Of a stretch of 64,000 nt of DNA, positions 57,669 to 64,000 are shown one piece after another. The stretch lies in assembly GCF_945952055.1 (NCBI RefSeq), contig NZ_CAMFHB010000020.1:1-64000 (forward strand). Direction: 5' to 3'. The notes below the pieces were generated by a model that worked only from the letters and a program-made list of their open reading frames with translations, made no database searches and was not told where the DNA came from. This stretch comes from an uncultured Alsobacter sp. (GTDB lineage: Bacteria > Pseudomonadota > Alphaproteobacteria > Rhizobiales > Beijerinckiaceae). Within the stretch, counting starts at the first letter, position 1. The number at the start of each line of letters is the position of its first letter. The position numbers and the translations under genes were made by a program.

Positions 57669-60600
57669 GTGAGTCGCATCCTGCGAGACGTCGGATTCGT
57701 GCACCTGCACGTGCATTCGTCCTTTTCCCTGCTCGAGGGCGCGCTCCGGGTCGACGAGCTGAAGAAGCTGGCGCTGAAGGACCAGATGCCGGCGCTGGCG
57801 CTGACCGACACGAACAACCTGTTCGGTGCGCTCGAATTTTCCGAGAAGCTGTCGGGCGCCGGCATCCAGCCGATCGTCGGCATCGAGCTCGCGGTCGAGA
57901 CCGGCGACGAGCCGCCGCGGCGCAGCGGGCTGCCGCTGGCGCGGCCCGGCCTCGTGCTCCTGGCCGCCACGGCCCAGGGCTACGCCAACCTCATGCGGCT
58001 CGGCTCGCGCGCCTATCTCGGGCCCGCGCCCGGCGAACCGCCGCACGTGATGCTGCAAGAGATCCTCGACTCCAACGGTGGCCTGATCGCGCTCACCGGC
58101 GGACCCGACGGTCCCATCGACAGGGCCTTCGCCGGCGGGCGCCCCGATCTCGCCACCGCCAGGCTCGAGGCGCTCATGGGGGCCTTCGGCGATCGGCTCT
58201 ATGTCGAGATCCAGCGCCACGGCATCGACCAGGAGCGCTCCGTCGAGCCCGAGCTCCTCGATCTCGCCTACCGCAAGTCGGTTCCCATCGTCGGCACCAA
58301 CGAGCCGTTCTTCGGCAAGTCCGACGACTACGAGGCCCACGACGCGCTGCTCGCCATCGCGGAGGGCCGGCTCGTCTCGGATCCCGAGCGGCGGCGCCTG
58401 ACGGCGGAGCACGACTTCAAGACGCGCGCCGAGATGGTGAAGCGTTTTGCGGATCTGCCGGAGGCCGCGGTCAACACGGTCGAGATCGCCATGCGCTGCA
58501 GCTACCGGCCGCGCACCGGCAAGCCGATCCTGCCGCGCTTCACGACCGGCGACACCGACGACGTGGCCGAAGTCATCAGGGAGGAGGCGGCCGAGCTCCG
58601 CCGGCAGGCGCACGAGGGTCTGAGGGCCCGCATCGCGGCGCACGGCATCGCCCCCGGCATGAGCGAGGAGGAGTACGTCGCCCGGCTCGACTTCGAGCTG
58701 AACGTCATCGAGAAGATGAAGTACCCCGGCTACTTCCTGATCGTGGCTGACTTCATCAAGTGGGCGAAGTCGCAGGACATTCCCGTGGGGCCGGGCCGCG
58801 GATCGGGCGCCGGATCGCTCGTCGCCTACGCCACCACCATCACTGACCTCGATCCGCTGCGCTTCGGCCTGCTGTTCGAGCGCTTCCTCAATCCCGAACG
58901 CGTGTCGATGCCGGACTTCGACGTCGACTTCTGCCAGGAGCGGCGCGACGAGGTCATCCGCTACGTCCAGCGCCGCTACGGCCAGGACCGCGTCGCGCAG
59001 ATCATCACCTTCGGCACGCTGCTGGCGCGCGGCGTCATGCGCGACGTGGGCCGTGTCCTGTCGATGTCCTACGGGCAGGTCGACAAGCTCACCAAGCTGG
59101 TGCCGCAGAACCCGGCCAATCCGGTCACGCTGGCGCAGGCCATCGAGGGCGAGCCTCGCCTCCAGACGGCGGCCAAGGAAGAGCCGGTCGTCGGGCGCAT
59201 GCTGGAGATCGCGCAGAAGCTGGAGGGCCTCTATCGCCACGCCTCGACGCACGCCGCCGGTATCGTCATCGGCGACCGTCCGCTCGACGAGGTGGTGCCG
59301 CTCTACCGCGACCCGAAGTCGGACATGCCGGTCACCCAGTTCAACATGAAGTGGGTGGAACCGGCCGGGCTGGTGAAGTTCGACTTCCTCGGACTGAAGA
59401 CGCTGACGGTGCTCAAGACCGCGGTCGACCTGCTCAAGCAGCGCGGCATCGTCGTGGACCTGTCCGCGATCCCGCTCGACGACAGGAAGACCTACGAGAT
59501 GCTGGGGCGCGGCGAGACGGTCGCGGTGTTCCAGGTGGAATCGGTGGGCATGCGCAAGGCGCTGGTCGAGATGCGCGCCGACCGCTTCGAGGACATCATC
59601 GCGCTGGTCGCGCTCTACCGGCCGGGCCCGATGGCCAACATCCCGGTCTACTGCGCCCGCAAGCACGGCGAGGAGCAGCCGGACTTCCTGCACCCCAAGC
59701 TGGAGTCGGTGCTGAAGGAGACGCAGGGCGTCATCATCTACCAGGAACAGGTGATGCAGATCGCGCAGATCCTGTCCGGCTACTCGCTCGGCGAGGCGGA
59801 CATGCTGCGCCGCGCCATGGGCAAGAAGATCAAGGCGGAGATGGATGCCCAGCGCGCCCGCTTCGTCAACGGCGCCGTGGAGCGCGGCCTCGAACAGGCC
59901 CAGGCCGACACGATCTTCGACCTGCTCGCCAAATTCGCCGACTACGGCTTCAACAAGTCGCACGCCGCCGCCTACGCGCTCGTGGCCTACCAGACGGCCT
60001 ATCTCAAGGCGAACTACCCGGTCGAGTTCCTGGCGGCGTCGATGACGCTCGACATGTCCAACACGGACAAGCTCTCGGAATTCCGCCGCGAGGCGCAGCG
60101 CATCGGCATCAAGGTCGAGCCGCCGTCGGTCAACCGCTCCGGCGTGAAGTTCGAGGTGCATCCCGACGGGGACGGCACCTACGCCATTCGCTACGCGCTC
60201 GCGGCGGTGAAGGGCGTCGGCGAGCAGGCCGTGGACAGCATCGTCGCCGCGCGGCGCGCCGGGCCGTTCCGCGACCTGGCGGATTTCGCGAGGCGGCTCA
60301 ACCCGCGCGCGGTCAACAAGCGGACGCTGGAAAGCCTGATCGCAGCCGGCGCGCTCGATTGCATCGAGCCGGACCGGGCCCGGGCCTCGGCCGCCCTCGA
60401 TTCGGTCCTGGCCGCCGCCAACCGCGCCCACGACGAGGCCGCGGCGGGGCAGGGCGACATCTTCGGCAGCGCCGGGCAGCCCGAGCCGCTGCCGGTGCCC
60501 GCCTACCAGCCTTGGGCGGCATCGGAGCGCCTGCAGCGCGAGTACGACGCCATCGGCTTCTTCCTCACCGGGCATCCGCTCGACGAGTACGAGCCGGTGC

Positions 60601-61139
60601 TGGCCCGGCTGCGCGTGCAGCGCTGGTCGGATTTCGCCCGCTCCGTGAAGGCTGGCGCCTCGATGGGTCGGGTCGCGGCCACCGTGCTCGACAAGCAGGA
60701 ACGCCGGACCAAGTCCGGCTCGAAGATGGGCATCCTGGCGCTGTCGGACCAGACCGGCCATTTCGAGGCGATCCTGTTCCAGGAGGGCCTCAACCAGTAC
60801 CGCGACCTTCTCGAACCCGGCCGGGCCGTCATCCTCACGGTCCAGGCCTCGGCCGAGGGCGAGGAGATCCGCGCCCGCATCACCATCGCCGAACCGCTCG
60901 ACCGCGCCGCCGCGCGGCTGCCGTCGTCGCTGCGAATCTTCTTGAGGGACGAGAAGCCCTTGCCCTCGATTTCGGAGAGATTGCAGGAGCGCGGCGACGG
61001 CGAGATCGCGCTCGTGGTCATGGTCGACGGCGGCCAGCGCGAGGTCGAGATCAAGCTCCCCGGCCGCTTCAAGGCCACCCCCCAGATCGCGGGCGCCATC
61101 AAGGCCGTGCCGGGCGTGGTGGCGGTGGAGTACGCGTGA
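57669..61139 (+). CDS. dnaE: DNA polymerase III subunit alpha
   Basis: A 1156-residue replicative polymerase. It starts with the PHP domain (FVHLHVHSSFSLLEGAL), then the polymerase core with catalytic aspartates in MPDFDVDFCQERRDEVI and the VGPGRGSGAGSLVAYA segment, a helix-hairpin-helix region (VKGVGEQAVDSIVAAR), and an OB-fold near residues 985-1060. The start is a GTG with CGGAG upstream. It is not the error-prone DnaE2 type, judging by its housekeeping context. Confidence 0.97.
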   Translation: MSRILRDVGFVHLHVHSSFSLLEGALRVDELKKLALKDQMPALALTDTNNLFGALEFSEKLSGAGIQPIVGIELAVETGDEPPRRSGLPLARPGLVLLAATAQGYANLMRLGSRAYLGPAPGEPPHVMLQEILDSNGGLIALTGGPDGPIDRAFAGGRPDLATARLEALMGAFGDRLYVEIQRHGIDQERSVEPELLDLAYRKSVPIVGTNEPFFGKSDDYEAHDALLAIAEGRLVSDPERRRLTAEHDFKTRAEMVKRFADLPEAAVNTVEIAMRCSYRPRTGKPILPRFTTGDTDDVAEVIREEAAELRRQAHEGLRARIAAHGIAPGMSEEEYVARLDFELNVIEKMKYPGYFLIVADFIKWAKSQDIPVGPGRGSGAGSLVAYATTITDLDPLRFGLLFERFLNPERVSMPDFDVDFCQERRDEVIRYVQRRYGQDRVAQIITFGTLLARGVMRDVGRVLSMSYGQVDKLTKLVPQNPANPVTLAQAIEGEPRLQTAAKEEPVVGRMLEIAQKLEGLYRHASTHAAGIVIGDRPLDEVVPLYRDPKSDMPVTQFNMKWVEPAGLVKFDFLGLKTLTVLKTAVDLLKQRGIVVDLSAIPLDDRKTYEMLGRGETVAVFQVESVGMRKALVEMRADRFEDIIALVALYRPGPMANIPVYCARKHGEEQPDFLHPKLESVLKETQGVIIYQEQVMQIAQILSGYSLGEADMLRRAMGKKIKAEMDAQRARFVNGAVERGLEQAQADTIFDLLAKFADYGFNKSHAAAYALVAYQTAYLKANYPVEFLAASMTLDMSNTDKLSEFRREAQRIGIKVEPPSVNRSGVKFEVHPDGDGTYAIRYALAAVKGVGEQAVDSIVAARRAGPFRDLADFARRLNPRAVNKRTLESLIAAGALDCIEPDRARASAALDSVLAAANRAHDEAAAGQGDIFGSAGQPEPLPVPAYQPWAASERLQREYDAIGFFLTGHPLDEYEPVLARLRVQRWSDFARSVKAGASMGRVAATVLDKQERRTKSGSKMGILALSDQTGHFEAILFQEGLNQYRDLLEPGRAVILTVQASAEGEEIRARITIAEPLDRAAARLPSSLRIFLRDEKPLPSISERLQERGDGEIALVVMVDGGQREVEIKLPGRFKATPQIAGAIKAVPGVVAVEYA

Positions 61140-61182
61140 GGGCGCTTGCAGGGTGTGCGGGGTTTATCCGCATGCTCCCTGG

Positions 61183-61296
61183 TCCTCATCCTGAGCCACG
61201 GCCCGCAGGGCCGTGAGTCGAAGGACGCACCATGGCTCCGCTGAGATCTTCTGCGTCCTTCGACTCGGCCGCGATGCGGCCGGCTCAGGATGAGGG
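61183..61296. repeat. Compound palindromic intergenic repeat (family A, copy 3)
   Basis: Same halves as the copies at 23324 and 53201; the second inner palindrome is GGCCGC-GAT-GCGGCC and the spacer differs again. It follows the dnaE stop by 43 bases. Confidence 0.85.
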
Positions 61297-61425
61297 ACAT
61301 GGGAGCGGGTTGAACCAGGGGCTCCGAGGATCAGCGGTTCAGGCTGAGACGCGCCCCCCGCGGAAACGTTCGGGAAACCAATCCCTTAAACCACGCCTTA
61401 TGCCGCTGCGTGCTAGCGCGAGGGG

Positions 61426-62847
61426 ATGCTGTTCACGTTCACCTTCCTGGTCCATGCCGGGCTGAACTTCGCACTCGGCCTGGCCGCGGCCGCCGTTCTC
61501 GGGCCGGCCGAGTTCGGACGCTACGCCATCGGGGCCGCGGTGGCGGTGCTCGTGAACGCGGTGTGCTTCTACTGGCTGTGCTCTTCGGCCGCGCGCTACT
61601 ACACCGAGGCCGTGCGCAGCGAGCGTCCGCAGGTCCGCGAGACGCTCGACCGGGTGCTCGCCATCATCGCCACGGCGATCGTGGTGGCAGCGCTGGTCGT
61701 GACGGTGGCCTGGCCGGCGGGCGGCTTTCCGGGCGGGCTGATCGCGCTGGGCATGGTCGCCGGCCTCGCCCAGGGCATCTTCGACTATGTCTGCACGCTG
61801 GCGCGCGCCCGCTTCCTCGACAGGTTGTTCGTCCGGCTGGTGCTGATCAAGACCTTCGCCGGCTTCATCCTGATGCTGGCGGCCGCGCTGTGGACGGGCG
61901 ACGCGCAGACCGTGCTCGCCGCCATGGTGCTCTCCATCGTCGTGGGCATGTGGTCCGGCGCGCGCACCCTGTCGGATCAGAGCCTGCTCGGCACGCGCAT
62001 CGATCCCGCCCTGCTGCGCGAGTTCATGGGCTACAGCGCGCCCCTGATCCTGTCTCTCGTCGTCTACCAGCTCATGCCGTTCGTGAACCGCGGCCTGATC
62101 GCGTCGGTCTATGGCTACGCCGAGTCGGGACAGTTCTCGCTGGCCTACGACACACTGAGCCGCATCGTCTTCGCGCTGGGCGCCTCGCTCGAGTTCATCC
62201 TGTTCCAGATCGCGGTCCGGGCCGACGAGCAGGAGGGGCGCGCCGCGGCGGAAGCGCAACTCGGGCGCAACGTCGTCCTCGTCTGCTGCCTGCTGCTGCC
62301 GGCCGCCGTCGGCTTCTGGCTACTGATGCCCGCCATCGCCCATGCCATCGTGCCGTCGGCGTTCCAGGAGGGGTTCCTCTCCTATGCGGGCTGGCTGCTG
62401 CCCGCCGTGGTCGCGCAGGCCGCGATCACCAGTGCGCTGAACGGCGTCTTCCAGATCCAGAAGCGCACGGCTCCCGCGGCGGCGGCGGCCGTGGCGGCGA
62501 TCGCCGTCGATCTCCTCCTGTGCCTCGTGCTGCCTCCGGTCTTCGGGGCCCGGGGCTATGCCTATGCGCAGGTGGGCGGCATCGGCGCCGCCTTCGCCAC
62601 GACGCTGGCCTTCGCCTTCCCCGTCCTGCGACGGGAGATCAGGCTGCGCGACCTCGCCATCGTCGTGCTCGGCCTGCTCGCCATGACGGCGGCGCTGCTG
62701 GGCTGGTCCGACGACGTCGGGCCCTGGGTGGCGCTCGCCCTCGGGATTCCTCTCGGCGCGGCCTGCTACGGCGCCGTCATCGTCGCCGGCGACGTCGCCG
62801 GCATCCGGGCCTTCGCGCTCGCGCGGCTCAAGCGGAGCGCCTCCTGA
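61426..62847 (+). CDS. Polysaccharide flippase / Wzx-like membrane protein
   Basis: A 473-residue membrane protein with about 12-14 spans in the pattern of the polysaccharide-transporter (MOP) superfamily (start LVHAGLNFALGLAAAAVLGPAEFGRYAIG). It would flip lipid-linked sugars for surface polysaccharide. An in-frame stop four codons upstream fixes the start at or after this ATG. A GAGGGG purine run touches the ATG directly, which is too close for normal use. It overlaps the next gene by one base. Confidence 0.82.
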   Translation: MLFTFTFLVHAGLNFALGLAAAAVLGPAEFGRYAIGAAVAVLVNAVCFYWLCSSAARYYTEAVRSERPQVRETLDRVLAIIATAIVVAALVVTVAWPAGGFPGGLIALGMVAGLAQGIFDYVCTLARARFLDRLFVRLVLIKTFAGFILMLAAALWTGDAQTVLAAMVLSIVVGMWSGARTLSDQSLLGTRIDPALLREFMGYSAPLILSLVVYQLMPFVNRGLIASVYGYAESGQFSLAYDTLSRIVFALGASLEFILFQIAVRADEQEGRAAAEAQLGRNVVLVCCLLLPAAVGFWLLMPAIAHAIVPSAFQEGFLSYAGWLLPAVVAQAAITSALNGVFQIQKRTAPAAAAAVAAIAVDLLLCLVLPPVFGARGYAYAQVGGIGAAFATTLAFAFPVLRREIRLRDLAIVVLGLLAMTAALLGWSDDVGPWVALALGIPLGAACYGAVIVAGDVAGIRAFALARLKRSAS

Positions 62848-64000
62848 TGTCCATGCACGTCGTCATCGTCGTCGACCACGCCCACATCAACGGCGGCCAG
62901 GCCAAGGTGGCGCTCGACAGCGCCGTCGGGCTCGCCCGCCGGGGCCACCGCGTCACCGTGTTCTCCGCGGTCGGCCCCATCGACCCGAGCCTGGCCGAGG
63001 CCGGCGTGGCAGTGGAGTGCCTGTTCCAGCAGGACGCGCAGACGGCGACCTCGCAGTGGCGCTACGCCGGCCAGGCCATGTGGAACCCGGAAGCGGCGGC
63101 CAGGCTGAAGCAGTTGCTCGACGGCTGCGATCCGCGCCGGACGGTCGCCCACGTGCACGGCTGGGCGAAGGCCCTGTCGCCCTCCATCGGGCCCGTGCTG
63201 CTGGAATCGCCCGTGCCGGCCGTGGCGACGCTGCACGAGTTCTTCATGGTGTGCCCCAACGGCGGGTTCTTCGACTTTCCCGCCAACACCGCCTGCACGC
63301 GGGCGCCGCTGTCGGCGGCCTGCATCACCCACAACTGCGACTCACGGTCCTTCGTGCACAAGGCCTACCGGGTCGCCCGCCAGAGCGTGGTCAACGGCTT
63401 CAGCGGGCTGCATCGGGCGTTCGGGCACGTCATCACCATCAGCGAGCTGCAGTACACGGTGGCGAGCCCCTGGCTGCCGCAGGGGATCCGCTGGCATCGG
63501 GTGCCCAATCCCGTGAGCATCGACGATCCCGGCCCGCCGGACGCGTCGCGGCGCGGCGACCATCTCCTGTTCGTCGGCCGGCTGTCGCCTGAGAAGGGCG
63601 CGGCGATCGGGCTCGAGGCCGCGCGCCGGGCCGGGCAGAAGGTCGTGGTGGTGGGCGACGGTCCCGACGGCGAGGCGCTGCAGGCGGCCCATCCCGAGGC
63701 GACGTTCCTGGGCTGGCAGAAGCCCGACGCGGTGCGCAGCGCCATGGCGCAGGCCCGCGCGCTGCTGTTCCCCTCGGTCTGGTACGAGGGCCAGCCGCTC
63801 ACCGTGCTCGAGGCGCAGGCGCTGGGCACCCCCGTGCTCGTCAGCGACATCTGCGCGGGGCGCGAGGCGGTCATCGACGGGGACACCGGACTGCACGTGC
63901 GGTCGGCGGACGTCTCGGCCTGGACGCAGGCGATCGCCACCATCGCCGAGCCCGGCGTGGCGCAGCGCATGAGCCGCGCGGCCCATGCCCGCTACTGGCG
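62847..64000 (+). CDS. Glycosyltransferase family 4-type, cut by window end
   Basis: At least 384 residues of a GT-B glycosyltransferase; no stop is reached by the window end. The N-terminal domain begins MSMHVVIVVDHAHINGGQAK. The C-terminal domain has LLFVGRLSPEKGAAIGLEAA and, near the end, EGQPLTVLEAQALGTPVLVS, the donor-binding motif of this family. ATGA overlap with the flippase gene implies coupled expression and a shared role in surface polysaccharide synthesis. Confidence 0.88.
   Translation, partial: MSMHVVIVVDHAHINGGQAKVALDSAVGLARRGHRVTVFSAVGPIDPSLAEAGVAVECLFQQDAQTATSQWRYAGQAMWNPEAAARLKQLLDGCDPRRTVAHVHGWAKALSPSIGPVLLESPVPAVATLHEFFMVCPNGGFFDFPANTACTRAPLSAACITHNCDSRSFVHKAYRVARQSVVNGFSGLHRAFGHVITISELQYTVASPWLPQGIRWHRVPNPVSIDDPGPPDASRRGDHLLFVGRLSPEKGAAIGLEAARRAGQKVVVVGDGPDGEALQAAHPEATFLGWQKPDAVRSAMAQARALLFPSVWYEGQPLTVLEAQALGTPVLVSDICAGREAVIDGDTGLHVRSADVSAWTQAIATIAEPGVAQRMSRAAHARYW

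Noticed and set aside
57339-60761. 1140-codon minus-strand frame opposite dnaE
   Set aside because: It is the mirror of a well-supported dnaE in very GC-rich DNA; its protein is Arg/Gly/Ala/His-rich without any domain.

Overview
The window is about 64 kb of very GC-rich, gene-dense chromosomal DNA from an alphaproteobacterium, most probably of the order Hyphomicrobiales (Rhizobiales). The evidence is the 14-gene complex I operon with separate nuoC and nuoD, the following series birA - RNase J - methylmalonyl-CoA epimerase - DUF1467 - short proS - lolC - lolD - dnaE, an NAD-dependent fdsGBAD formate dehydrogenase, a phasin, and palindromic intergenic repeats of the kind common in this order. 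No rRNA, tRNA or CRISPR array was recognised. Species cannot be fixed by eye.

Region 1 (1-14,995): the end of pepA; a MauG-like di-heme protein with a cupredoxin and a chemoreceptor; then a block of secreted proteins (clostripain-family C11 protease, rhodanese-like protein, two exported proteins of unknown function); holC with a small lipoprotein; an ABC-F ATPase; an NTF2-like protein and a pirin. Region 2 (15,032-16,140): a low-GC insert carrying one P63C-domain gene with a palindromic operator on its promoter. Region 3 (16,192-23,238): a small unknown gene, a phasin, a LysR regulator and the fds formate dehydrogenase operon.

Region 4 (23,254-32,900): an ABC uptake system preceded in the same direction by a response regulator and a sensor kinase whose C-terminus is itself a periplasmic substrate-binding domain, paralogous to the transporter's own binding protein. 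An Fsr-type exporter and a CheY-like protein follow. Region 5 (33,953-49,939): nuoA to nuoN. The operon is interrupted between nuoC and nuoD by a 474-bp element that encodes a four-helix-bundle (23S intervening-sequence type) protein and is bounded by inverted arrays of the heptamer GGCAGTA. A small membrane protein gene and a 26-bp tandem repeat lie between nuoH and nuoI.

Region 6 (49,953-64,000): housekeeping genes (birA, rnj, mce, proS, lolC, lolD, dnaE), then a flippase and a glycosyltransferase that runs off the end. Between lolD and dnaE is a 31-codon membrane micropeptide gene whose promoter carries a perfect alphaproteobacterial LexA box (GAAC-N7-GAAC), which makes it a candidate SOS-induced division inhibitor.

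The best candidates for something new are the heptamer-bounded element inside the nuo operon, the kinase/binding-protein fusion, the SOS micropeptide, and the tandem repeat that places Shine-Dalgarno-like motifs in front of nuoI.
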